Below are positions 51,491-59,559 of a DNA stretch of 64,000 bases, one piece after another. The DNA lies in contig CAYPNF010000043.1 in NCBI GenBank assembly GCA_964411985.1, positions 10,823-74,822 on the forward strand. The letters are read 5' to 3'. The notes under the pieces were generated by a model. That model saw only the letters and a program-made list of their open reading frames with translations. It searched no databases and was not told the DNA's origin. How positions within the stretch are numbered: position 1 is the first letter of the stretch; each line of letters begins with the position of its first letter. The stretch is from CAYPNF01 sp964411985. Lineage in GTDB: Bacteria > Verrucomicrobiota > Verrucomicrobiia > Limisphaerales > J093. Position numbers and translations under genes: made by a program.

Positions 51491-52927
51491 ATGGATAGTC
51501 ACATATTGTTGCAGGGTCCGAACCCCCTGATGATTTTGCCCTTTGGGATTCTGTTGGCCACAATTGCGTTGGCCCCCTTGTTCTTTGCGGATTGGTGGGG
51601 CAAGCACTATCCCAAAGTGGCCTTCGGCCTGGGGACAGTCACGGTGGCCTATTACCTGTTTTCTCTGCATGCCGGAGGAAGGGTGATCGGCACGGCTCAC
51701 GAGTACTTCAGCTTCATCGCGTTGATTGGTTCCCTATTTGTGGTGTCCGGAGGCATCCATTTCACTATCAAAGGCGAAGCAACACCTCGTGAAAACGTGA
51801 TGTTCCTTCTTTTTGGCGCTGTCGTCGCGAACCTGCTGGGGACGACAGGGGCTTCGATGCTGTTGATCCGCCCCTGGATCAGGATGAACAAGTACCGGAT
51901 CACCGCTCACCACGTTGTGTTCTTCATCTTCCTGGTGTCCAATGTGGGAGGATGCCTCACGCCGATTGGTGATCCACCCCTTTTCCTGGGCTATTTGAAG
52001 GGGATTCCGTTTTGGTGGGTTGCCCAACAATGCCTGCCCATGTGGGCCACCGGCGTGGCCGTCCTGTTGGTTATGTTCTATGTGGTGGACTCGATTAATT
52101 TCAGAAAGGCACCGAAAGAGGTCCGCAACGCTTTGGCAGAACCCAAGGATACCTGGCAGTTCCAGGGTCTTTCTAATCTGGCTTTTCTCGCCGCCATCCT
52201 GGGATCCGTATTCATCAACAACCCGCCATTCCTACGGGAGGCGATCATGATCGCGGCAGCTCTCGGCTCTTACTACACGACGAGCAAGCAGATTCATGCG
52301 GCAAATGACTTTAACTTCCACCCCATTAAAGAGGTGGCGATTCTGTTTGCGGGTATTTTTTCGACGATGATGCCTGCCTTGGACTGGCTGCAGGCGAACG
52401 CAAGTCGTTTGGGTGAACCGAGTCCCGGGATGTTCTACTGGGCCTCAGGCGCGCTTTCGAGCGTCTTGGATAACGCCCCCACCTACTTGAGCTTCCTCAG
52501 CGCCGCGATCGGGGCGTTTGTCAGCCCGGAACTGGTTCAGCAGGTGCAGCAAGTCATCCAATCGGGTGGATCAGACCTGGCCGCTCTCCCCGGGAACCAA
52601 GCGGAAATCGTCCGGCAAGCGTACGCGATGCTCCAACATTATCAACCCGCGGCCCTCGCGGCAAAATCGGTCGGCGTGGATCAGATTCAGATTGCCGTTC
52701 TGTTGGGAAACCCCGCTTTCAGCAAGTTTATCGTTGCGGTGAGTACCGGTGCGGTTTTCTTTGGAGCCAACACTTACATCGGTAATGGGCCCAATTTCAT
52801 GGTCAAGGCAATCGCGGACCAGCAAAAGGTGAACACTCCCAGCTTCCTGGGCTATGTCTTTCGGTTCACGCTCCCAGTGATGTTGCCCATGCTGGCAATC
52901 GTGTGGTTGCTCTTCTTCCTGCGCTAA
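51491..52927 (+). CDS. NhaD-like sodium:proton antiporter (ion transporter superfamily)
   Basis: 478 residues from the ATG at 51491; 51485 is an alternative. About 12 helices. Typical pieces: G-I-L-L-A-T-I-A-L-A-P-L-F, G-A-V-V-A-N-L-L-G-T-T-G-A-S-M-L-L-I-R-P, and S-N-V-G-G-C-L-T-P-I-G-D-P-P-L-F-L-G, all characteristic of the NhaD/CitM-like branch. The last motif with G-D-P-P is shared with bacterial NhaD. It likely exports Na+ in exchange for protons. Single gene. Confidence 0.87.
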   Translation: MDSHILLQGPNPLMILPFGILLATIALAPLFFADWWGKHYPKVAFGLGTVTVAYYLFSLHAGGRVIGTAHEYFSFIALIGSLFVVSGGIHFTIKGEATPRENVMFLLFGAVVANLLGTTGASMLLIRPWIRMNKYRITAHHVVFFIFLVSNVGGCLTPIGDPPLFLGYLKGIPFWWVAQQCLPMWATGVAVLLVMFYVVDSINFRKAPKEVRNALAEPKDTWQFQGLSNLAFLAAILGSVFINNPPFLREAIMIAAALGSYYTTSKQIHAANDFNFHPIKEVAILFAGIFSTMMPALDWLQANASRLGEPSPGMFYWASGALSSVLDNAPTYLSFLSAAIGAFVSPELVQQVQQVIQSGGSDLAALPGNQAEIVRQAYAMLQHYQPAALAAKSVGVDQIQIAVLLGNPAFSKFIVAVSTGAVFFGANTYIGNGPNFMVKAIADQQKVNTPSFLGYVFRFTLPVMLPMLAIVWLLFFLR

Positions 52928-53017
52928 AGTGAACCATCCGAGTGTCGGGCAATGCGAACTGAAGTGACGAAGCCACTTTCCCTTGGCTAGCGACATGTTA
53001 GCCCATCCAGTACGGGG

Positions 53018-53593
53018 CTAATACTGACCTGCGACCACCCCTTTGATGTCCACCCCGTGGAGCGGGCCATAGTAACGGCTGTCCAGACTGTTGCCGCGAT
53101 TGTCACCCAAGACAAAATAGTGATTGGGGCGCAGATCATACCTACTGCGGCGCACGGCTTCGGTGCGCACCTTCTTCGGGAGGTAGTCTTCCCGCAACAG
53201 GGTGCCATTGATATAGACCCGGCCAGCCCGAAACTCGACGCAGTCTCCAGGAACGCCAATGACTCGCTTGATGGCAAAACCTCCTGGTCCGCCGTCCTCA
53301 ACAACCACAATTTGGCCGCGTTCAGGAGGATGGAATCGGAGGCAGAGACGGTTCAGCAGGCAATGATCACCCTCGATGAGAGTGGGCTCCATGCTGCCAC
53401 CCAGCACTACGGCGGCAGAAACGATGTACTGACGGGTGAAGCCGGCCACCAACAGCGTCCAAAGGACCACGCAGACCAAGAGTCGTGCCTGAGGGTCTTT
53501 CGTGACCTGCAGAGGTCGCTTAACAACCTCCCTCTGATCTCTCGCGCAGATGGCCACCGCCATCTCGCACCACTTTTTTGCCACCGGTCCCAT
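53018..53593 (-). CDS. lepB: Signal peptidase I
   Basis: 191 residues. The catalytic Ser67 is in G-G-S-M-E-P-T and Lys109 in A-I-K-R-V-I-G-V-P-G-D; the third conserved box V-L-G-D-N-R-G-N-S-L-D-S-R is present. A single N-terminal anchor (about 38-52) places the active site outside. It removes signal peptides from exported proteins, of which this window has many. It is shorter than the E. coli enzyme. No operon partner; it is convergent with the antiporter. Confidence 0.93.
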   Translation of the reverse strand: MGPVAKKWCEMAVAICARDQREVVKRPLQVTKDPQARLLVCVVLWTLLVAGFTRQYIVSAAVVLGGSMEPTLIEGDHCLLNRLCLRFHPPERGQIVVVEDGGPGGFAIKRVIGVPGDCVEFRAGRVYINGTLLREDYLPKKVRTEAVRRSRYDLRPNHYFVLGDNRGNSLDSRYYGPLHGVDIKGVVAGQY

Positions 53594-53930
53594 GCCTTCA
53601 CCCCAGATTACACCGCGTTCTCAAGGAGCGGGGCAAACGACGGGCCTAAGACGTCGCAGCGCTCAAAGCGCAGCCCCACCGTGTCTTGATAACTCGATCA
53701 GCACTCTGGATGCCAAGCCTGAGGCGGTCCCTAAGGCGAGAACACTTGGATTCTATAGGACTCATTATCATATAGTTAAAAGAAGCACGACTCCGGAACT
53801 TCCAGCAGGTTCCCCGTGGCAAAGTGTAAGCCAATCCGACGGGATTCCTTTGGGCAAAATCTCGTTGGACTGTAAGCCGCTACTACTGTGAAGTATGCGG
53901 TTATACGAAGCAGTGACGGAGAAGATTACA

Positions 53931-53980
53931 GAAAAACAAAAATCCATCCCACCCGAGGAAACACGACGGATGGGATGGAT
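53931..53980 (-). terminator. Strong minus-strand intrinsic terminator
   Basis: ATCCATCCCA (53942-53951) pairs perfectly with 53971-53980 (19-base loop). Read on the minus strand the stem is followed by TTTTTGTTTTTC (53941-53930). There is no protein gene upstream on this strand, which suggests a non-coding transcript. Confidence 0.7.
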
Positions 53981-54106
53981 CAGCACGCAACCCAACCAAA
54001 ACGAGCGCCGACGATTGACAGCGCTCCAGCGCTCGGTTGTTTGGACGAACGGCTTCGGTAGGTTGTTCAATCGCGAGTTTCCCAGCGCAGATAGGGAGGG
54101 ATCAAC
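53934..54106 (-). ncRNA. Candidate small RNA ending at the strong terminator
   Basis: About 170 bases between the MarR operator and the terminator. On the minus strand it contains a CGAGCGC / GCGCTCG pairing (54042-54010 region) and ends in the hairpin with T-run at 53931-53980. No open frame fits before the terminator. A start signal on the minus strand was not clearly recognised, so this is inferred from the terminator alone. Confidence 0.35.
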
Positions 54107-54124
54107 TTGTTGACATATCAACAA
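54107..54124. promoter_or_regulatory. Probable MarR operator palindrome
   Basis: TTGTTGA (54107-54113), CATA, TCAACAA (54118-54124): a perfect 18-bp palindrome with 7-base arms, typical of MarR-family sites. It overlaps the -35 box of the promoter at 54110-54138, so binding would repress the operon. Confidence 0.65.
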
Positions 54125-54138
54125 TTCGGTTGTAGACA
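54110..54138 (+). promoter_or_regulatory. Candidate promoter of the MarR/LplT/Aas operon
   Basis: TTGACA (54110-54115), 17-base spacer, TAGACA (54133-54138). The ATG at 54145 lies 6 bases after the -10 and no Shine-Dalgarno precedes it. Confidence 0.5.
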
Positions 54139-54144
54139 GTGGCC

Positions 54145-54621
54145 ATGCCCGACAGTTCCACACTGGCTACGCCGCGCTACCGCGCGCTTGTGGAATTGTT
54201 GCGCACCGCCGAATGCGTTTGGAGCGCCAGCCGGGTCTTCTTCGCCCAGTGGGACCTCAGCCCAAGCCAATTCAACACCCTCAACCTGCTCCACCAAACT
54301 GCCGCCGGCCTGACCCAAAGCGATCTGAGCCGGGAGTTGGTCACGCATCGTTCCAACGTCACGGGATTGGTGGACCGTCTGGAGCAACGCGGATTGGTGG
54401 CCAGGAAGGCGAACCGACAGGACCGGCGCGCCTGGCATGTTGTCCTTACCCAACAGGGTGAATCGCTTCTGCTGGAGATCCTCCCCGGCTACTATAAGGT
54501 GGCGGAGGAGGTTTGGGGGATCACTCCCGTCTCGCGAACGGAGGAGATCCTGGGAGACCTTCGCGAGTTGGCCACGAGAGCCGGAGGACTGGCAGCGAGA
54601 ATCGGAACCAAACCCGCATGA
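54145..54621 (+). CDS. MarR-family transcriptional regulator
   Basis: 158 residues from the ATG at 54145 (GTG at 54139 is an alternative). A winged helix-turn-helix (about 38-100) includes L-S-P-S-Q-F-N-T-L-N-L-L and G-L-T-Q-S-D-L-S-R-E-L-V-T-H-R-S-N-V-T, and the wing R-K-A-N-R-Q-D-R-R-A. It heads a five-gene operon and its stop overlaps the next start (ATGA). It probably represses the operon through the palindrome at 54107-54124, released by a lipid or small ligand (inference). Confidence 0.9.
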   Translation: MPDSSTLATPRYRALVELLRTAECVWSASRVFFAQWDLSPSQFNTLNLLHQTAAGLTQSDLSRELVTHRSNVTGLVDRLEQRGLVARKANRQDRRAWHVVLTQQGESLLLEILPGYYKVAEEVWGITPVSRTEEILGDLRELATRAGGLAARIGTKPA

Positions 54622-55874
54622 ACAAATCGCCGAATTACCTACTCCTGCTCGCCAGCCAGTTCATAGGTGCGTTTGGAGATAATGCGATCCTTGCCGTCAT
54701 CCTTGGGCAGTTAACTTTCCTCATGAAGCAGGGGGCCATCACGGAAACCCAGCTGAGCTCGGCGAACGCCATCTACACCAGTCTTCTCTTTGTCCCATAC
54801 GTAGTGTTGGCGCCCTTGGCGGGCTACCTGAACGATCGCCACGCCAAGACCCGTTGGCTGCGAGGCGGAAACCTCATCAAACTCATCGGCACTGCGATCG
54901 CCGCGCTCAGCATTTGGTCGGGAACGTATTGGCAGGCGGTGGGGTATCTCATCGTGGGGATAGGCAGCTGCATCTATTCCCCAGCCAAATACGGCATTCT
55001 GCCGGAAATTGTGGACCGCGAGTGGCTGGTCAAGGCCAACGGCACGGTGGAATTGCTGACACTGGTGGCCATTCTCACCGGTTTCATCGGAGGCGCCAAG
55101 ATGGTCGATATGCTTCCGATCCCTGTTTGCTATGCGATTCTACTGATCATCTACGGAGTCTCGCTCATCCTGAATCTCTTCATGACACCCACCCCGGAGC
55201 ATCCGGAAGTGCGGTGGGGATCCAGCGTCGGCGAGTTCTTTTCGAACTTTCGGGATCTGCTTTCCAACCCGCGCCTTTTCCGAGTTTTGTGCGGAACGGG
55301 GTTGTTCTGGATCTGCGGCGCGACGATGAAGATCAACTTTCAACCTTGGGGACTGTACGTGCTCAAGTTCGAGACCAACACCCAGATTGCACTCCTGGGC
55401 CTCTGGCTCAGCCTGGGAATCATGGCGGGCAGCGTGCTTGCCGGCCAAATCCATAAGGTGGGAGATCTTCGTAGCACTCGAAGGTACGGATGGACGCTCT
55501 CTGGCCTGGTCCTGTGCCTGGGGCTCGTCGAATCGCTCATCAGCGCACATTGGCTGCCCGAGCGGAACCGACTCCCTGAAATCGGCATGCTCTTGCTCAC
55601 GGGTGCCTTTGCGGGCCTTTTCCTGATCCCGCTCAACGCCGCCCTGCAATCCGAGTCGCACCGGGGTCGGCTGGGTAAGACGGTCGCCACGCAGAACTTC
55701 GTGGATAACATCGGCATGGTGGGAGCCGGAGCGATGGTGCTGGCGGCTTCGAAATTCGGTGTGAATGCGTCGGGGGTTTTCCTGGTGCTCGGCACCCTGC
55801 TAGCCCTCGCGGTGGTGGGCTTGAAGATTCCCTCCAGGCCTACGCTAGACCCCAACTCTCTCCCTGGCAAATAA
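54618..55874 (+). CDS. LplT-like lysophospholipid transporter (MFS)
   Basis: 418 residues; start overlaps the MarR stop by 4 bases (ATGA). Twelve helices. The N-terminus N-Y-L-L-L-L-A-S-Q-F-I-G-A-F-G-D-N-A resembles E. coli LplT, and the following part has L-A-G-Y-L-N-D-R-H-A-K-T-R (motif A-like) and Y-S-P-A-K-Y-G-I-L-P-E. LplT flips lysophospholipids into the cell, for reacylation by Aas, and an Aas-like gene is two genes downstream (57317). That context supports the function. It may differ in detail from the E. coli protein. Confidence 0.85.
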   Translation: MNKSPNYLLLLASQFIGAFGDNAILAVILGQLTFLMKQGAITETQLSSANAIYTSLLFVPYVVLAPLAGYLNDRHAKTRWLRGGNLIKLIGTAIAALSIWSGTYWQAVGYLIVGIGSCIYSPAKYGILPEIVDREWLVKANGTVELLTLVAILTGFIGGAKMVDMLPIPVCYAILLIIYGVSLILNLFMTPTPEHPEVRWGSSVGEFFSNFRDLLSNPRLFRVLCGTGLFWICGATMKINFQPWGLYVLKFETNTQIALLGLWLSLGIMAGSVLAGQIHKVGDLRSTRRYGWTLSGLVLCLGLVESLISAHWLPERNRLPEIGMLLLTGAFAGLFLIPLNAALQSESHRGRLGKTVATQNFVDNIGMVGAGAMVLAASKFGVNASGVFLVLGTLLALAVVGLKIPSRPTLDPNSLPGK

Positions 55875-55880
55875 GAGGTT

Positions 55881-57320
55881 ATGGCCATTGACAAAGACCA
55901 TCCATTGTATCGCCCGCTCAACGTGCATCACGTCACGCTGCTGGCGCTGGTTGCGGTAGCTGCATTTCACTTCGCTTATTGGAAGAAATCCGCCGCGGCC
56001 TCCGTGTTGTACCTTGGATGCGTCTGGCTGCTCGCCCTTCGCTGGGAAGGAAGCCTCAAGGAGATGTTCGTGGGAGGAATGGCTTTGGGGCTAGCCTTGT
56101 ATGTGCCTCCACTCCAGTTCTTCTTCAACCAGTTCGGGCTTAACGGAGCCGCTGTCTGGATCTACCTCGCCCTTTGGCCCACCGCCTTTCTCCTCTTGTC
56201 CAGAGTGGCCGTGCGCCGACTGGGGGCTGGTTGGACGGCCTTTGCTCTTCCTTTCGTCTGGATCACCTTGGAATACCTTCGTTGCGAAGCGGGGCCAGCC
56301 AAATTCCCATGGTTGACCGCTCCGTTCGCCTTCTCGGGCGAGCCCGGAGTCAACTTCCTGACGGGGGCAGGAGTTTATGGCTACAGTTTCGCGGTCTTGC
56401 TGCTGCTGAGCAGCACCTTCATTTCCTTCGGCCGTCCGGGATTCGTGTTCATACTCTTCCTGGGACTCTTGGGCTTGGAGGCCAGGGAGCTTTCGAGCGC
56501 GGCATCGGGAGATAAGCAGACTGCGGCCACCAAACACTTGAAAGTAGCTGGGATCCAACTCGAGCGAAAACGCACCGCGGACGTGGAGATCGGCTTGGAC
56601 CGCGTGGCCGCCAAACATCCGGATGCAGATCTGCTGGTGATGGGGGAATACGCTTTCGACGGCCCGTTGCCGGAGAGCGTCAAAGAGTGGTGCGCCAAGA
56701 CTCGCCGCTGGCTGATCGCCGGGGGAAGGGAGCCGGGCGCCGGGGGAAGCTACTACAACACCGCCTACGTGGTGAATACGCGCGGAGTGGTCGTGTTCAA
56801 GCAATCCAAGATGGTGCCAATGCAACTGTTGAAGGATGGACTGCGAGGTCAAGGACTCGAGCCATGGGACTCTCCTTGGGGAAAGATCGGCATCTGCATT
56901 GGTTATGACCTAGGTTTCTCCCAGGTGACGGATCAACTGGTGCGAGACGGAGCCCTGGCCCTGATAGCGCCCACCATGGATGCGGCGCTCTGGGGCACTC
57001 CTCAGCACGAGCTGCATGCTCGCATAGCCTCTCTTCGTGCTGCCGAGTACGGTTTGCCCGTATTTCGAATGACCACCTCGGGCTACTCCGAAGTGATCGA
57101 TCCCCACGGCCAGGTCCTCGCAAGAAGCTCGGTCCCTGGGCAAGGCGACATCATCGTGGGCACCCTCGACCTTCGCGGTCCAGGAAGGGTGCCCGTGGAT
57201 CGCCAACTCGTGTTCGCAGGGATGGGGATATCCGCCGTGGTCCTCCTGCGCGTCATCCTTATGGCGTTCCGCGATTGGTGGCATAACCGGTCACTCCCAC
57301 GCGCAAAGAACTTGAAATGA
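55881..57320 (+). CDS. Lnt-like membrane carbon-nitrogen hydrolase; nucleophile position is Gly
   Basis: 479 residues. About 6-7 N-terminal helices (to about residue 205) followed by a nitrilase domain (about 222-435), then a final helix (about 448-466). This is the layout of apolipoprotein N-acyltransferase, but a distinct branch. The catalytic Glu is Glu256 (V-M-G-E-Y-A-F). The lysine box reads F-K-Q-S-K-M-V-P-M (Lys307, Lys310). The cysteine box reads G-I-C-I-G-Y-D-L (Cys339, Gly341), where relatives are expected to have Cys at the Gly341 position (I-C-Y-D). The start follows the LplT stop by 6 bases; its stop overlaps the Aas-like start by 4. Lnt would acylate lipoproteins from phospholipid, generating lysophospholipid, which fits its neighbours. 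Whether it is active is open. Confidence 0.8.
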   Translation: MAIDKDHPLYRPLNVHHVTLLALVAVAAFHFAYWKKSAAASVLYLGCVWLLALRWEGSLKEMFVGGMALGLALYVPPLQFFFNQFGLNGAAVWIYLALWPTAFLLLSRVAVRRLGAGWTAFALPFVWITLEYLRCEAGPAKFPWLTAPFAFSGEPGVNFLTGAGVYGYSFAVLLLLSSTFISFGRPGFVFILFLGLLGLEARELSSAASGDKQTAATKHLKVAGIQLERKRTADVEIGLDRVAAKHPDADLLVMGEYAFDGPLPESVKEWCAKTRRWLIAGGREPGAGGSYYNTAYVVNTRGVVVFKQSKMVPMQLLKDGLRGQGLEPWDSPWGKIGICIGYDLGFSQVTDQLVRDGALALIAPTMDAALWGTPQHELHARIASLRAAEYGLPVFRMTTSGYSEVIDPHGQVLARSSVPGQGDIIVGTLDLRGPGRVPVDRQLVFAGMGISAVVLLRVILMAFRDWWHNRSLPRAKNLK

Positions 57321-59509
57321 AGGCGCTGCTGCTTTTCCTGCTGCGGGCTCTGTTCCGCTACCGAACCTTCAATACCGGGGTACTGGATACGCCTGGCCCG
57401 GTGCTCCTCGTGCCCAACCACGTCTCCTGGCTGGATTGGCTGTTCCTTGGTATCGTCCTCTCCGATGACTGGAAATTCGTCGTCTCCAGCACCGTGGCCG
57501 GGAAATCGTGGCTTCACAACCGGATCATGGTGAACCGGCGCACGTTTCCTGTGGATGTAGCCTCTCCTTACGCGGTACGGCGGATGACCGAGTACCTGCA
57601 GCAAGGAGGACGATTGGTTTTGTTCGCCGAAGGCCAGATCACCCGCACAGGCACCCTGATGAAGCTGTTCGACGGGACCGGCTTCCTTCTACTCAAATCC
57701 AAAGCGAAGGTGATCACCTGCTACCTCCGCGGAGCCAACCGGATCCGATGGTCGCGTCAACCGGGATGGCGTCGCCTGTTTCCGCAGATCTCTGTGTATT
57801 TCAGCGATGCGCTGCAGCCGCCGCACCCAGGCGAGGGGCGGGCCAGCCTGGTCCGCACTCGCATAACGAACTGGCTTCGCGATGTCATGGTGCACCAACA
57901 GTTCACGGTGGAGATGAACGCGGGGCCGCGCCGTTTGCCGGACGCAATCATCGAGGCCGCCCGGGCCACGCCTTCGACCGTGATTCTCCAGGATGCCACC
58001 ATGCAGGAACTGACCTATCATCGTTTCCTGGTGGGCGCCGACCTCCTGGCCTCCAAACTGGACGAAGTACTCACCAACGGCTCCAGCCACGTCGGGGTGC
58101 TTCTGCCCAACGTCAACGCCACCCCGGTCACAATCATGGCCCTGTGGGCGCTGGGCAAAACCCCGGCCATGCTCAACTTTTCCACCGGCACCGCCACCAT
58201 GCTGGCCTGCGCGAAACTCTCAGGAATCAAGCAAATCCTAACCTCGAAGCAGTTTCTCACACGCGCGAAGCTCGATCTGGCGGTGCTGAAGGAAGCGGGC
58301 GTGGACATCCTCTACTTGGAGGACGTGCGCGCGCGGGTCAAGCTGCCGGAGAAACTCAAGAGCCTGGTCAAGATGCGGTGGGCTCCCCACTACCTCATGC
58401 GGAATATCAGCAAACCGGCTGACACTTCCACCCTGCTGGTGCAGGCGGCCCAGGAACCTCGAGGGAATCCTGCGGACAGCACGGCGGTGATTCTCTTCAC
58501 CAGTGGCTCGGAGGGCGTCCCGAAAGGTGTGGAACTCTCGCACAAAAACCTTCTGAGCAACATCCGGCAAGCCCTCGCCGTCACCGACCTCACCGACGAA
58601 GACCGCGTTTTCAACGCGATGCCCCTGTTTCACAGTTTTGGCCTTACGGTGGGCACACTGCTCGGGTTGGTGCGCGGGCTCTACGTGTTTCTCTACCCTT
58701 CGCCACTCCACTACCGGCTGGTCCCAGCGGTTCTTTATGATCGCTATTGCACCGTTTTCCTGGGCACGAACACCTTCCTGAATGGGTACGCGCGGAGGGC
58801 GCATCCCTACGATTTCCGCAGCCTGCGATACCTCTTCGCCGCGGCGGAAAAGATCCAGGAAGAGACCTTCCGGGTTTGGAGTCAACGATTTGGAATCCGC
58901 CTTCTCGAAGGCTACGGCGCCACGGAATGCAGCCCCTGCATCAGTGTCAATACTCCCCTGTCGAACCGCATCGGTTCCGCCGGCAGACTCCTGCCAGGCC
59001 TGGAGTATCGTATCGAACCGGTCGAGGGCGTGAGCGAGGGGGGGCGACTCCTGGTCCGCGGCCCAAGCGTCATGAAGGGGTATCTGAACCCGGACGCCAA
59101 CGCCAAGTTCCAGGCCCTCGAGGGCTGGTACGACACCGGCGACATTGTCCAACTGGACGAGGACGGGTTCCTGTACATCAAGGGGCGGCTGAAACGTTTT
59201 GCAAAGATCAGCGGGGAAATGGTCAGCCTGGCGGCGGTTGAAGACGCCTTGGCAGGTGCCTTCCCTCAGTATGGTGCGCGCTGCACCGTGGCGGTCCTGA
59301 CCAGGCCCGACCCGGACAAAGGGGAACTGCTGATTGCTGTGAGCAATGAGCCGAAACTGACGCTCGAGGAAATGCGCGCCGCCATCAAAGCCAAGGGGCT
59401 CACGAACCTGTGCGTCCCCAGGGAGATCAAGTACCTGCGTGAGATCCCCAAACTCGGAACGGGCAAGATCGATTATCGAACGCTGCAAAGCACGCTCGTC
59501 GCGTCCTGA
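57317..59509 (+). CDS. aas: Aas-like acyltransferase/acyl-ACP synthetase fusion
   Basis: 730 residues. The N-terminal PlsC domain has N-H-V-S-W-L-D (His35-x4-Asp40) and F-A-E-G-Q-I-T-R-T-G (about 103-112). A C-terminal AMP-binding domain has F-T-S-G-S-E-G-V-P-K-G (about 393-403), Y-G-A-T-E-C-S-P (about 534-541), W-Y-D-T-G-D and the terminal L-G-T-G-K-I-D-Y motif. This matches E. coli Aas, which activates a fatty acid and puts it on 2-acyl-glycerophosphoethanolamine. The start ATG overlaps the preceding stop (ATGA). LplT-like and Lnt-like genes are directly upstream. Symbol by analogy. Confidence 0.9.
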   Translation: MKALLLFLLRALFRYRTFNTGVLDTPGPVLLVPNHVSWLDWLFLGIVLSDDWKFVVSSTVAGKSWLHNRIMVNRRTFPVDVASPYAVRRMTEYLQQGGRLVLFAEGQITRTGTLMKLFDGTGFLLLKSKAKVITCYLRGANRIRWSRQPGWRRLFPQISVYFSDALQPPHPGEGRASLVRTRITNWLRDVMVHQQFTVEMNAGPRRLPDAIIEAARATPSTVILQDATMQELTYHRFLVGADLLASKLDEVLTNGSSHVGVLLPNVNATPVTIMALWALGKTPAMLNFSTGTATMLACAKLSGIKQILTSKQFLTRAKLDLAVLKEAGVDILYLEDVRARVKLPEKLKSLVKMRWAPHYLMRNISKPADTSTLLVQAAQEPRGNPADSTAVILFTSGSEGVPKGVELSHKNLLSNIRQALAVTDLTDEDRVFNAMPLFHSFGLTVGTLLGLVRGLYVFLYPSPLHYRLVPAVLYDRYCTVFLGTNTFLNGYARRAHPYDFRSLRYLFAAAEKIQEETFRVWSQRFGIRLLEGYGATECSPCISVNTPLSNRIGSAGRLLPGLEYRIEPVEGVSEGGRLLVRGPSVMKGYLNPDANAKFQALEGWYDTGDIVQLDEDGFLYIKGRLKRFAKISGEMVSLAAVEDALAGAFPQYGARCTVAVLTRPDPDKGELLIAVSNEPKLTLEEMRAAIKAKGLTNLCVPREIKYLREIPKLGTGKIDYRTLQSTLVAS

Positions 59510-59559
59510 TTCTGAGAACGAATCCCACAAACTCCCTGCCAAAGCTTTGGCTGGGTCCG

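Larger units (their letters stand above)
53594..54144. other. Long spacer with a terminator and a candidate small RNA
   Basis: No protein gene is supported. It contains a weak dispersed repeat (53665-53682), a minus-strand terminator (53931-53980), a possible minus-strand RNA (53931-54106) and the operator/promoter of the MarR operon (54107-54138). Confidence 0.5.
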
